Below are positions 17,827 through 26,910 of a stretch of DNA of 64,000 nucleotides, in pieces. Location: positions 51,611-115,610 of the forward strand of contig JACPAG010000005.1 of assembly GCA_016180945.1 (NCBI GenBank), given 5' to 3'. The notes under the pieces were generated by a model, which searched no databases, had not been told where the DNA came from, and saw only the letters and a program-made list of their open reading frames with translations. Every line of letters begins with the position of its first letter. The first letter of the stretch is position 1. The DNA comes from Candidatus Aenigmatarchaeota archaeon. Its GTDB lineage: Archaea > Aenigmatarchaeota > Aenigmatarchaeia > GW2011-AR5. The translations under genes were made by a program, and so were the position numbers.

Positions 17827-18849
17827 TTAAACAATTACCTCTATTCCGAGGTCGCTTTTCCTTGATTTACCGGAACCAGCGACTGTTTTCCCTAGTATGT
17901 AAGGAGACTTCACACCGGTTATAATGGTTATAACCTGTATCTTGCCTTTCATTTCAGGCAAGACCCTTGCCCCCCACATAACCGTGGCATCGGGGTCCAT
18001 GTGCTGGGATACTGCTTCGCCGATCGTCGAAATTTCCTCCAGCTTCATGTCCTCGCCGCCGATGACCTGAATTAATGCACCGGTAGCTCCAGAATAGTCA
18101 ACGTCCAGCAGCGGATGCGCCAATGCTTTGTTAATGGCTTCCTTTGCGCGATACTGGCTGTCAGACTCGCCGACGCCTATTGTCGCTACTCCTCCAGCTC
18201 GCATAATTGTGCGGACGTCTGCGTAGTCAAGATTGACAAGCGAAGGCTGCGAGATTGTTTCGGTTATGCCCTTTATCATCGTGGCTATCAGGTTGTCAGC
18301 TACGCCGAATGCCTCTTTCAGCGGGCGGTTGCCAGCGAGTTCCACAAGCTTCTGGTTCTCGATCACGATAACCGTGTCGCAAACCTCGCGAAGCTTTGCC
18401 AGGCCTTCCTCGGCTTTTACAATCCTGGCGCCCTCTATCTTGAAAGGCAGCGTGACGGCAGCGATGACGATCGAGCCAAGCTCCTTGGCCAGATAGCCGA
18501 CTACCGGGGCACTGCCAGTGCCTGTACCGCCACCGAGACCGCATGTCAGGAACAGAAGGTCGCATCCCTGCAGCGCTTCGCGAAGGTCGGTCTTGGATTC
18601 TTCAGCTGCTTTTCTCCCGACGTCCGGGAAGCCGCCTGCGCCCAAGCCGCGTGTCAGTTCGCGACCGAGCAGTATCTTCCTGTGGGCTTTCGTTACTGCC
18701 AGATGCCTCGCGTCCGTGTTTGCCGCTACAGTTGCCGCGCCCTGAATGCCCATCTCTGTCAATCTATTGACGGTATTGCTTCCTGCACCGCCTGCCCCAA
18801 CCACCACTATCCGTGCCTGCTCAACTTGAAAGTTTTCAACATCTTCCAT
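17827..18849 (-). CDS. ftsZ: Cell division protein FtsZ
   Basis: IVVVGAGGAGSNTVNRL...NTDARHL...FLTCGLGGGTGTGSAPVVGYLAKELG; VNLDYADVRTIM. Confidence 0.97.
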   Translation of the reverse strand: MEDVENFQVEQARIVVVGAGGAGSNTVNRLTEMGIQGAATVAANTDARHLAVTKAHRKILLGRELTRGLGAGGFPDVGRKAAEESKTDLREALQGCDLLFLTCGLGGGTGTGSAPVVGYLAKELGSIVIAAVTLPFKIEGARIVKAEEGLAKLREVCDTVIVIENQKLVELAGNRPLKEAFGVADNLIATMIKGITETISQPSLVNLDYADVRTIMRAGGVATIGVGESDSQYRAKEAINKALAHPLLDVDYSGATGALIQVIGGEDMKLEEISTIGEAVSQHMDPDATVMWGARVLPEMKGKIQVITIITGVKSPYILGKTVAGSGKSRKSDLGIEVIV

Positions 18850-19324
18850 ACCAAAACCTCCTATATCTTTGAAAACATATGATGCCGGACGAAAATATTC
18901 TTAAATGCCGGACAGCATGTTTACTTACTTTCAAAGACAGAGAAGAAATTCGATGGAATTGAGAGATAGAGCGTAACGCAAATGTGTGCGTGAGTGCGAA
19001 TCACATAATTAACGCGGGTTCGATTTTTGGCGAAATTGAACTCGTGCTTATTTCCTTCTCCCATCCTATTTAAAAGCTTTGTTGCTCGCAGGCATATATG
19101 TCAAGAAATAGAATGCTCCTGATATATTTTTTGGATGATATTTGCTTATTACAGCCAAAGGCAAGAGTAAGTAGGTTAAGAATGAAAATTATTCGAGGCG
19201 TTGACTGAAAATAGGCTTTTGAGCCACAGAACCCCGCAATTCTGCCAATTTCGTTAAAAGACTGTTGTAAGAAATCGGCATTAAAATTATAAAGGGAGAC
19301 CGCCGCAAAAAACTGGTTTATGAA

Positions 19325-19597
19325 TTAAAGTGTAGTGAATAAACTAAATTCTTGTGTACGAGATCTTACAGCTATTCGAAATCTGTCATCTGCTGTGTAC
19401 CAACCTAAAATAATACGTTGACGAGTAGTGTCAGCTAAATCCGGATGGTGTTCCGCCAATTCTTTATAAACTGCGTGAACGGTGCCCTTTAATACATCAG
19501 GCAATGCAACAGGATCAAAAAGTGGAGAAGATGCATCTACAAATTTATACCGTATGTTAGTTTCAGGATTTGAATAATCTATAAAAGTGAAGTTCAT
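19325..19597 (-). CDS. Hypothetical protein
   Basis: 90 aa ORF. Confidence 0.5.
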   Translation of the reverse strand: MNFTFIDYSNPETNIRYKFVDASSPLFDPVALPDVLKGTVHAVYKELAEHHPDLADTTRQRIILGWYTADDRFRIAVRSRTQEFSLFTTL

Positions 19598-19615
19598 AAA
19601 AAAATAGTTGAATAT

Positions 19616-20131
19616 CTAGGAAGGAGGATATAGTAATGATGCTAAAGCGTATCCGCATGTTGCCCCTACAAGTGTCCCCGTATCCTTTCTAACTACTTGA
19701 TCAACTGTTCTATCTGGTCTTCGTAGTTTTTCAACTACATTCAATAATAGTGTCAGTCCTGCTCCATTTACTACAGGGTTTATCTCTGGAGGTTGTATCA
19801 TTACATAACGAAGTGCAGGATCAATAGAATATTTTGCTGCTACGGTTGCCGTAAATGCTGCGATAAATCCAATTATTGCAGAACCAATATTTTCAACTAC
19901 AAATTCTCTACAACCAAATTCACCTTCTATCGGATACGCTCTTAAAGCTCGAACGATATCTCTGTCCCCTCTTTCCTTAGCCATACATAGAGCTTTTTCA
20001 TAAATTCCACTATAATCTGTATATCCACCTAATCCTTTCATATAAGAATCGAATCTTTCGTCTCCTGCTGCCGATAGTCCTGCAAATACATCCAAGAAAA
20101 CATTTGCCCCTTTTCTCCTTTCTCTACCCAT
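19616..20131 (-). CDS. Hypothetical protein
   Basis: ORF from MGRERRKGANVFLDVFAGLSAAGDE...; glycine/alanine-rich hydrophobic segments. Confidence 0.55.
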   Translation of the reverse strand: MGRERRKGANVFLDVFAGLSAAGDERFDSYMKGLGGYTDYSGIYEKALCMAKERGDRDIVRALRAYPIEGEFGCREFVVENIGSAIIGFIAAFTATVAAKYSIDPALRYVMIQPPEINPVVNGAGLTLLLNVVEKLRRPDRTVDQVVRKDTGTLVGATCGYALASLLYPPS

Positions 20132-20379
20132 TTCATTCACCGACTTGTTACTATATAGTAAAATATTTAAGCTTTTCTGTCTCCCGAAACCCAACGCTTC
20201 GCCTTCTTCAAAGGCTCGGTCTTGACAAAATGTTGTGCTAAATATTTGTAACAGCTACCAGTGTAACTCTTGAATTTCCCATCCCTTTCCCATCCTGATT
20301 TTTAATATGCGTTCTGCTATTGTATTGGTTAAGAGTCCCATTGGATGGGATTAAGAAAAACACTGCACAGGTCATTGGC

Positions 20380-20664
20380 ATGGAAGAGACGAAATTCAAA
20401 ATTCTTTTAAATGCGATGAAGGTGCTGGAGCAGGAGGACGCAAAGCGCTCTTCCCTCGAAATCGGGATTATTAAGGTGATGGATGCTTTTGACGAGCACC
20501 TTACGGAAGACCAGAAAAAAATACTGCTCGGCGAGTTTGCGCATTATGAAAAGAGCAAAAAATCCGCCGAGGAAAGCCGAAGGATGAAAGCCGTCCTGCA
20601 GGACCAGGAGTACAAGGACTTGTTCAGAAGACCACTGGAAGATGACGAGAATCTGGGATATTGA
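20380..20664 (+). CDS. Hypothetical protein, paralog of 20820..21044
   Basis: MEETKFKILLNAMKVLEQEDAKRSSLEIGIIKVMDAFDEHLTEDQKKILLGEFAHYEKSKKS... Confidence 0.65.
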   Translation: MEETKFKILLNAMKVLEQEDAKRSSLEIGIIKVMDAFDEHLTEDQKKILLGEFAHYEKSKKSAEESRRMKAVLQDQEYKDLFRRPLEDDENLGY

Positions 20665-20819
20665 AGTAAGCTGAAAGGAAGGCAGGATGCACACCATAGG
20701 ATGAATTACGGATTAGGAAAGTAACGGAGCGAAGCGGCCAAAAATAATAATGTGGCAATTGACTTGCGAAGAAAAGTGCCAGAATAAAATGGCACTCGAC
20801 TTTGCGGAGCAAAGGGGAG

Positions 20820-21044
20820 ATGGAGGAGAAAAATTTTTCATCGCTGATGGCGATATTGAGGGTTCTCGAGAAAGAAGACATGGCAGGCTCCAGCATCGAA
20901 GCGTGCATAAATCATCTTGTTGAATCTTTCGACGGGGAGCTTTCCGGGGAGCAGAAGACGTCAATAAACGTCGAATTCGCGCGATACTACAAGCGCAGGA
21001 GCGTGCCTGACACGCCCATACGGGATACTGGCGGGGATTATTAA
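20820..21044 (+). CDS. Hypothetical protein, tandem paralog of 20380..20664
   Basis: MEEKNFSSLMAILRVLEKEDMAGSSIEACINHLVESFDGELSGEQKTSINVEFARYYKRRS... Confidence 0.65.
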   Translation: MEEKNFSSLMAILRVLEKEDMAGSSIEACINHLVESFDGELSGEQKTSINVEFARYYKRRSVPDTPIRDTGGDY

Positions 21045-21072
21045 AATACGGAGCTCTGAAAAAAAATTGCAC

Positions 21073-21363
21073 TTATTGCCGCAATGCTCCTTTTAGCCCT
21101 GTTGTAAATCTGTCATAATCTCCCATACTTAATGTGCTTGTTACAGCGACAGTAGGATATCTTCTTCCCAGTTCAACAATGCAAGATACTGAACCGCCCA
21201 ACCATGGTTTGTGTAACACTACACTAACAGTTCTCGCCTTCTCCAAAGTTGGCGGCACCTGCCTATAAGCCCATTTAAGTCCTTTTGCGGCTTCTGCAAA
21301 TGCGCTCACTAATTCACGGCTTTCAGGAGCCCTTTGAAATGTAATGAAATTATAATCAGGCAT
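21073..21363 (-). CDS. Hypothetical protein
   Basis: 96 aa ORF. Confidence 0.5.
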   Translation of the reverse strand: MPDYNFITFQRAPESRELVSAFAEAAKGLKWAYRQVPPTLEKARTVSVVLHKPWLGGSVSCIVELGRRYPTVAVTSTLSMGDYDRFTTGLKGALRQ

Positions 21364-21393
21364 ATCAAAGTGGTCTCTAATAACTATAAATAT

Positions 21394-21789
21394 TCATCCG
21401 TAAGCCACTTTTGTCAGAAGTATGCCGGGATTTTCGCACAGCTGGCTGGCAGTTACAGTAGTCCCGTTGGTCGCTTGTCTGACCGCCGATTCTATCTGGC
21501 TGTTCAATGTCGCGTCCGTATATTCCTTCTTCTTTGCAGTCTCGCAGGCGCATACGAGAATGTCAACAATGGCGTTCCTGCGCTGCAGCGCAGGCTCGGC
21601 TATGCACGGAGGCGCAAAACAAAGCTCTGATTCCGACACGTTTACCGGTTCGTCTTTCCAGCAGCCGCTGCACGGACCGACCTGTGCGCATGTCTCGGAT
21701 ACGTTAAAATTGACAGTAGAACCTATGGCGTACAGCAGGACAAAGGCGACTGAAAAAATTATAACAAGAGGTTTTCTCATGTCTTTCAT
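21394..21789 (-). CDS. Cys-rich secreted or anchored protein
   Basis: N-terminal TM/signal RKPLVIIFSVAFVLLYAIGST, then multiple Cys. Confidence 0.65.
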   Translation of the reverse strand: MKDMRKPLVIIFSVAFVLLYAIGSTVNFNVSETCAQVGPCSGCWKDEPVNVSESELCFAPPCIAEPALQRRNAIVDILVCACETAKKKEYTDATLNSQIESAVRQATNGTTVTASQLCENPGILLTKVAYG

Positions 21790-21821
21790 ATGTAACTTTT
21801 AATCCGGCAGGATAAAAAGAT

Positions 21822-22094
21822 TTACGAATAATACGACCTTGCCGTGAAGTCGCGGTAAAGCTTCCTGCCGGCTTCTGTAAGCTTTGCCTGTATCGAATCT
21901 CTGCTGCCGCTTATTTCAGCGATGCCAAGGGTGCCAAGATTCGCCAGGGCTTCCATGTCTTTCTCGCTACTTGTTTTATAGACCTGCTCTTCGTGAAGCT
22001 TCTTTACCCAGTGGGAAATGACAGTCATCGTGTCGTACAACTTTGATTCAGGAACAACTCCGGCAAGTTTGTTCTGCAACTCACGGATATTCAT
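21822..22094 (-). CDS. Hypothetical, possible wHTH
   Basis: MNIRELQNKLAGVVPESKLYDTMTVISHWVKKLHEEQVYK...LTEAGRKLYRDF. Confidence 0.5.
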   Translation of the reverse strand: MNIRELQNKLAGVVPESKLYDTMTVISHWVKKLHEEQVYKTSSEKDMEALANLGTLGIAEISGSRDSIQAKLTEAGRKLYRDFTARSYYS

Positions 22095-22108
22095 TTTAAC
22101 CAGCACAA

Positions 22109-22474
22109 TTATGGTCGATACGGGAGACGGTTTTCTTGATTGCGCAGAAGCCCTGCAAAGTAGCCGACGACTTGTTTTGGTTGCATGTAAGAAGCAACGT
22201 GCATATGCCATCCCAGAAATATTCCAGCCTCTTGTGGAGTTAAATGGTACTTAGTTCGTTCTACTAATTCATTAAATGCCCTTCTGGCTTCCTCTCCGGC
22301 TATGTCTCCCAGCACAGCCTCGTACGACTTTCTTAATGGTCCATCAAGCTGCCTCCATCTTATTATTTGTCCCTCTTCTAACTGTCTTTGCAAGCCTGAC
22401 TCCTCTTCGGCAAGGTCCCTTTGCCCTTTCTCCAGACCCGCATGTGCTTCGAGAACCAATTTTTGGTAATCCAT
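22109..22474 (-). CDS. Hypothetical protein
   Basis: 121 aa ORF. Confidence 0.5.
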   Translation of the reverse strand: MDYQKLVLEAHAGLEKGQRDLAEEESGLQRQLEEGQIIRWRQLDGPLRKSYEAVLGDIAGEEARRAFNELVERTKYHLTPQEAGIFLGWHMHVASYMQPKQVVGYFAGLLRNQENRLPYRP

Positions 22475-22508
22475 GCAATACCCTCTTCAGAAAGATTTTT
22501 AAGACCAG

Positions 22509-22652
22509 AGCCACCAGAGAGACTTGAACTCCCAACCTGCAGTTGATTTTAAGCCCTTTTTCATAACATGCTTCTTTTTCCGCAGGCGCTTTTTCTTGCG
22601 AAGAAAAAGGGCCTTTACAAAACTGCTGCTCTGCCAATTGAGCTATGGTGGC
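22509..22652 (-). tRNA. tRNA-Thr(TGT) with ~71-nt intron at 37/38
   Basis: GCCACCA TA GCTC AATTGGCA GAGC A GCAGT TTTGTA [intron ~22545-22615] A ACTGC AGGTT GGGAG TTCAAGT CTCTC TGGTGGC T. Confidence 0.92.
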
Positions 22653-22754
22653 GTGCTAATTGTAATACAACTTATTGCTTAAATAAATTTAGTAAATTTA
22701 ATTAGCTTAGAGGGGCTGTGAAGCTTTAAATATGGATATTAATATCATATTAAT

Positions 22755-23000
22755 ATGGTAAAGGCAATTGTAGAAATTGATAATGAAGCTAACAGGGTAC
22801 TAAATATTCTGAAAGCTGAATATGGTCTGAAAGACAAATCTCAAGCCATAAATAAAATGGCTCATGAATTCAAGAGATTTGTCAGAATAGAACCTGAAAT
22901 AAGGCCAGAATATGCCAGAAAACTGAAAGCTATTCAAAAACAGAAATCTATCAAAATAGGAAGCATTAAAGACTTCCGTAAAAGATACGGATTAGAATAA
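22755..23000 (+). CDS. DUF2683-like antitoxin
   Basis: 81 aa, 1-nt spacing to the RelE-like ORF; KAIVEIDNEANRVLNILKAEYGLKDKSQAINKM. Confidence 0.7.
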   Translation: MVKAIVEIDNEANRVLNILKAEYGLKDKSQAINKMAHEFKRFVRIEPEIRPEYARKLKAIQKQKSIKIGSIKDFRKRYGLE

Positions 23001-23001
23001 G

Positions 23002-23268
23002 ATGTACGCCGTTAGTAATAAGCCAAAGATAGATGAAATATTCAAGAAATTAGCTAAAAAGAATCCTAAGCAACTTGAAATAATAACAAAGAAAGTTGCG
23101 GAAATTCTAGAAAATCCGTACAGATTTAAGACATTAAGCAATATCATGAAAGGCTTCAGAAGAGTTCATATTGACAAGAGCTTTGTTCTCGTATATTCAA
23201 TTGATGAGGGAATCAAAACTGTGGTTTTGGAAGATTACGACCATCACGACAAAATTTATAGAAATTGA
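23002..23268 (+). CDS. RelE/ParE-family toxin
   Basis: IFKKLAKKNPKQLEIITKKVAEILENPYRFKTLSNIMKGFRRVHIDKSFVLVYSIDE...VLEDYDHHDKIYRN. Confidence 0.82.
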   Translation: MYAVSNKPKIDEIFKKLAKKNPKQLEIITKKVAEILENPYRFKTLSNIMKGFRRVHIDKSFVLVYSIDEGIKTVVLEDYDHHDKIYRN

Positions 23269-23328
23269 TGTTCTATTTATCCGTTTGACCCGCAATATAA
23301 CATCAACCGTCTTTATCCAAGGACGAGG

Positions 23329-24426
23329 ATGAAAACGTTTGAGGGCGAAAAGATAGACGGGTCCAGCCCGCCTTCTGTTTTCATTGGCAGAAAGGGCTAC
23401 CCGAACGTGTTTATCGGGCCGCTGATTCCGCCTGTCCACGGGGATACTTCTTTGATGGACACGCCGGAAAAATGGGCTGATAAAGGGGCAGGGGACATCA
23501 TTGATTTCCGTTTTCAGCTGGTGCGGGGAAAACAATTGGTAAACGTGAACGATAAAAGCAGGATTACGGGCATGGTAAGGGAAATTGCGCTGTCGAAGAA
23601 TCCGCTTGATATCGATGCTGCTTTCAGCAAAAAACCGCGGGGCTCTTTCTTTAACGAGGACGTACAGCCGTTCGGCCCTTCTGCGCCGATAAAAACAATG
23701 GAAATAGGGAACGTAAAATTTGAGCATCATCTGGAAAGGGCATATTATGACACTGACCTGCTAGCGAGGGAGGCTGTCTTGTCGCTCTATACGCAGGGCT
23801 TGTTTGTTTCAACCATACAAAAGGCGTTCAGCGTTGGCGCGTTCGGACTGAAAGAAAACAGGAAGCTTGTGCCGACACGCTGGAGCATAACGGCTGTTGA
23901 CAGCACGCTGTCTGAAAACCATCTGGAAAACGTAAGGCATTATCCGCTCATCGATACGTTCCGCGTCTATGAAGCGGAAAACATAAACAACAGATTTGTC
24001 ATACTGCTCCTGCCGACGGAATGGAAGTACGAAACGATGGAGGCGTGGTTCCCGTCTGTTATTGGCGACAGGCTGGAGATATACGGAGACTGGGAAGGTC
24101 ACGACAAAAAGAAAGATTATGCGGCCATAGGCGGCTGTTACTATGCCGCGCGGCTGGCGGTAGCTGAGCAGCTTGAAAAAGAAAGGAAACAGGCAGGCGT
24201 CATAATCTTCCGGGAATCTTATCCGGGTTATATCCCTCTGGGCGTCTGGAACGTCCGCGAGAACGTCAGGCAGGCTATGCAGCGTTTCAGGGAGTTCGAA
24301 TCGCTGAACGAGGCGCTGACTTATGTTTCTTCCCGGGTAAAGATACCTATGCAGCAGTGGATTCTGGGAAGCCGCCTGCTGAAAGAAACTATTACACAGA
24401 GAAGGCTAAGCGATTTTGCCAAGTAG
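23329..24426 (+). CDS. nreA: DNA repair protein NreA-like, C-terminal PIP box
   Basis: VFIGRKGYPNVFIGPLIPPVHGDTSLMDTPEKWA...; C-terminus TQRRLSDFAK. Confidence 0.85.
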   Translation: MKTFEGEKIDGSSPPSVFIGRKGYPNVFIGPLIPPVHGDTSLMDTPEKWADKGAGDIIDFRFQLVRGKQLVNVNDKSRITGMVREIALSKNPLDIDAAFSKKPRGSFFNEDVQPFGPSAPIKTMEIGNVKFEHHLERAYYDTDLLAREAVLSLYTQGLFVSTIQKAFSVGAFGLKENRKLVPTRWSITAVDSTLSENHLENVRHYPLIDTFRVYEAENINNRFVILLLPTEWKYETMEAWFPSVIGDRLEIYGDWEGHDKKKDYAAIGGCYYAARLAVAEQLEKERKQAGVIIFRESYPGYIPLGVWNVRENVRQAMQRFREFESLNEALTYVSSRVKIPMQQWILGSRLLKETITQRRLSDFAK

Positions 24427-24432
24427 AGGATT

Positions 24433-24834
24433 TTATTGTGTCAGATTATAACCTTGTTGCGTGATTCTGTCTTTTAGCTGGCGTGTCAAACATCCAATCA
24501 GAAATCGTCTAACAGTCTTTTCATATTCTTCTCTATGTTGTGACGGGCGACCTGACAAATGCCTATTGAGTTCGTCCTCAGCTTTAGCCAAAGATGAAAG
24601 AACATATGGTATATCGGGTTCTAGCATTCTCATTCTTTCAAGAACACGGACAGAGCCGTCGCCTCTTATTCTTATCTCATGCGGTTCCCAGACTGCATCT
24701 GTATTGAACAGCTCTACACCAGCTGTAGCTTCCAGATAATTTGTTGGTAATCCTGCTTCTTGATATCTTCTTTTTAGACTTTGGTAGAGTTCAACAGCTA
24801 CGGAAGCGTCAGATGGCATAGCTTTGATTAACAT
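24433..24834 (-). CDS. Hypothetical protein
   Basis: 133 aa ORF. Confidence 0.5.
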   Translation of the reverse strand: MLIKAMPSDASVAVELYQSLKRRYQEAGLPTNYLEATAGVELFNTDAVWEPHEIRIRGDGSVRVLERMRMLEPDIPYVLSSLAKAEDELNRHLSGRPSQHREEYEKTVRRFLIGCLTRQLKDRITQQGYNLTQ

Positions 24835-24878
24835 CGCTAATTACTTAAATCAAATAAGGAAAAAACAGAAAAAGAAAC

Positions 24879-25136
24879 TCACATCTTGCCGCCGTGGGCC
24901 GGGCATGCGCCATGGGATTTCCACTTTGCCATTTTGCCTATGAACAGCACCAGCATTCCTGCAAAGTACAATGGCAAGACGGCCATTGCTGTTGCCTGAC
25001 TTAGTTGCTCTGCTGCTTTGAACTGGTTTGCCAAACCGGCTACCAGCACAAAAGCGCCCACGGACATGATAACCAGTGCAACAAGCATCATTCCCATGTT
25101 GCACGTGCATTTCGCGTTTTTTGCCATATTTTTCAC
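24879..25136 (-). CDS. Small membrane protein
   Basis: Two TM segments, Cys/His-containing ends. Confidence 0.6.
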   Translation of the reverse strand: MKNMAKNAKCTCNMGMMLVALVIMSVGAFVLVAGLANQFKAAEQLSQATAMAVLPLYFAGMLVLFIGKMAKWKSHGACPAHGGKM

Positions 25137-25227
25137 TTCTGATTATTTGGTGAAGGTAGAATATAAGCTTTAGCAAATGACCGGCCGGGATTCTATTAAC
25201 TTAAAGGATGATAAACCTCTGCTTTTT

Positions 25228-25332
25228 ATCTTAGATTCATTGAAAACACACGACTTTAGTCGTGTGATGAAACACAATGAATCTGGGATCCCATCTTCCA
25301 ACAAACCACCGACTTTAGTCGGTGGTTCCTAG
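25228..25332. mobile_element. Double-hairpin element resembling IS200/IS605 ends
   Basis: AGATTCATTG...CACACGACTTTAGTCGTGTG...CAATGAATCT and AACCACCGACTTTAGTCGGTGGTT. Confidence 0.65.
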
Positions 25333-25333
25333 C

Positions 25334-25711
25334 TTATTTGCCTGAAGCCAAAGACCACGTGGCCTTTACAGCCGTGATTACAGCTGCCGGTGCTACAAGC
25401 ACTGCCAAGTTCTTGACTACTGTGTCCAAGAGTGTGCCCACGTTTGCTACAGCTGTATTAAGAGCTGCGAAACTTGCTGTACCTGCGACAAGAAGCGCGA
25501 TGGCAGCGACTAGGAATGGCTGGGATTCTTTATCTTTTACATTCAGGACTCCTACGACAATACCTAGCACTACAAGAAGGGCTGAAACCCATCCTGCGGT
25601 TGCGACATCCAGTGCTTTTGCAAAGCTGCCAAGAGCTGCCAGCACTGCCACAACCACTCCTACTAGGAAAGCGTATTCTCCTGCTTTCTGGTTAGCCATT
25701 TTTTGTTTCAC
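25334..25711 (-). CDS. Integral membrane protein
   Basis: ANQKAGEYAFLVGVVVAVLAALGSF...; four hydrophobic helices. Confidence 0.7.
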   Translation of the reverse strand: MKQKMANQKAGEYAFLVGVVVAVLAALGSFAKALDVATAGWVSALLVVLGIVVGVLNVKDKESQPFLVAAIALLVAGTASFAALNTAVANVGTLLDTVVKNLAVLVAPAAVITAVKATWSLASGK

Positions 25712-25827
25712 CTTTCAAAACTACTCACAGCAAGGTATTTAAGGATTTCTGTCTTCCAGAAGGCTTAAAAGGAGACTATACTGAAATTCTGCCCGTTCTT
25801 CGTCTTTCCAAGAAAATGGGCATGCAA

Positions 25828-26176
25828 TGGGGCCGGGAGGAATTTCCAAGCCCTTTGGAAAAGGGCTTTTTTGAACCCCCGCCAACGCGTTGCTTCGTTA
25901 TTCACTGCCTTGCGACTCATAGCTCCAATAGAGGAGTAGAAACAAAACAACTTGAAGCACCTTCAGGTGCTTCGGTTTGTTCCCTCTCCCTCTACCCTCA
26001 TTTTCTATGGAAAAATAGTATTCCCATATACTTCTTTGGGGTTCTCCAAGACCTTTCGAACAGACTGACGCAAAACAAAAAGACGCACAGCTGTGCGTCA
26101 GTCTTCGTTGCGTCTATTTGTCCCGAAAGGGATTGGAACTGGAGCGCGCCGTCCTACCAGGTTAGACTACAGCCCC
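25828..26176 (-). tRNA. tRNA-Trp(CCA) with ~248-nt intron at 37/38 (25891-26138) and ~27-nt T-loop intron (~25844-25870)
   Basis: GGGGCTG TA GTCTAACCTGGTAGGAC G GCGCG CTCCAG [intron] A CGCGT TGGC GGGGG TTCAA [AAAAGCCCTTTTCCAAAGGGCTTGGAA] TT CCTCC CGGCCCC A (intron boundaries +/- a few nt). Confidence 0.85.
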
Positions 26177-26290
26177 AAACAGCTTTGACAAACCCAAAAA
26201 CACTATCTACATGCCTCAGTATAAATAAAAAGATTAAGAACTACCCGAAAGGAAAATTTTAAGTCAGGTGCGATAGATAGTTATAGTCAT

Positions 26291-26761
26291 ATGCTTGTGC
26301 TCAAAGGAAAGGTTGTATCAGGCGTTATGCGGGGCTCGCCTCTGATAGATACGTTCTTCTACAGGCTCATAGGAATTCTGGGTTTTGAACCTTTCAAGGG
26401 GACGATGGACATACAGCTTGAAAGGCATGTTGACGTTTCGCTATACTCGACAAAGGCAATAGACCACATACTGATTGACGGCACAAAAAAGGTTTATGCG
26501 TACCTTGCGGCTATAATCCTTACTATACGGAAAGACGGAAGGGCAGAAGACTACAACTGCTGGGCTATAAGAGAGCCTGGTTACCCGCAGCAGGATATGC
26601 TCGAGATAGTGGCAAAGGACAGCCTGAAGGATAAATTCGGGCTGAAGGACAGCGACATCGTGGAAATAACGTTTTTATCTGAAAGAAAGAGGAAAAAAGT
26701 CCCCGGCGCAGAGCTTTTCCGGCGGCTCTACGGTACCCAGACGCAGATGATGAAAAGTTAA
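26291..26761 (+). CDS. ribK: CTP-dependent riboflavin kinase (DUF120)
   Basis: LKGKVVSGVMRGSPLIDTFFYRLIGILGFEPFKGTMDIQLE...EIVAKDSLKDKFGLKDSDIVEI. Confidence 0.85.
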   Translation: MLVLKGKVVSGVMRGSPLIDTFFYRLIGILGFEPFKGTMDIQLERHVDVSLYSTKAIDHILIDGTKKVYAYLAAIILTIRKDGRAEDYNCWAIREPGYPQQDMLEIVAKDSLKDKFGLKDSDIVEITFLSERKRKKVPGAELFRRLYGTQTQMMKS

Positions 26762-26910
26762 ATGTTCATCAAGAAATACAGGCGTATTCGTTAAAAGCCC
26801 GTTAGTTGCAATCTTTATATCCTCACTGATATTACTTGTGTTTTGGCTCGCGAAATGGCATCTAAAATTTGTATTCATATTTTATTATAGATCTTTATTA
26901 GAAAATTAGG

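Noticed and set aside
18900-19320. Possible structured ncRNA (SRP RNA, RNase P RNA or C/D sRNA) in the gap upstream of ftsZ
   Set aside because: No diagnostic SRP S-domain or RNase P core motif seen; the GATGATA...CTGA pair near 19133-19210 is too weak without folding or RNA data.
25891-26138. Box C/D guide RNA in the tRNA-Trp intron
   Set aside because: Expected for many euryarchaea, but no RTGATGA/CTGA box pair was found.
25816-26262. 148-aa plus-strand ORF
   Set aside because: Runs antisense through the tRNA-Trp gene and its introns.
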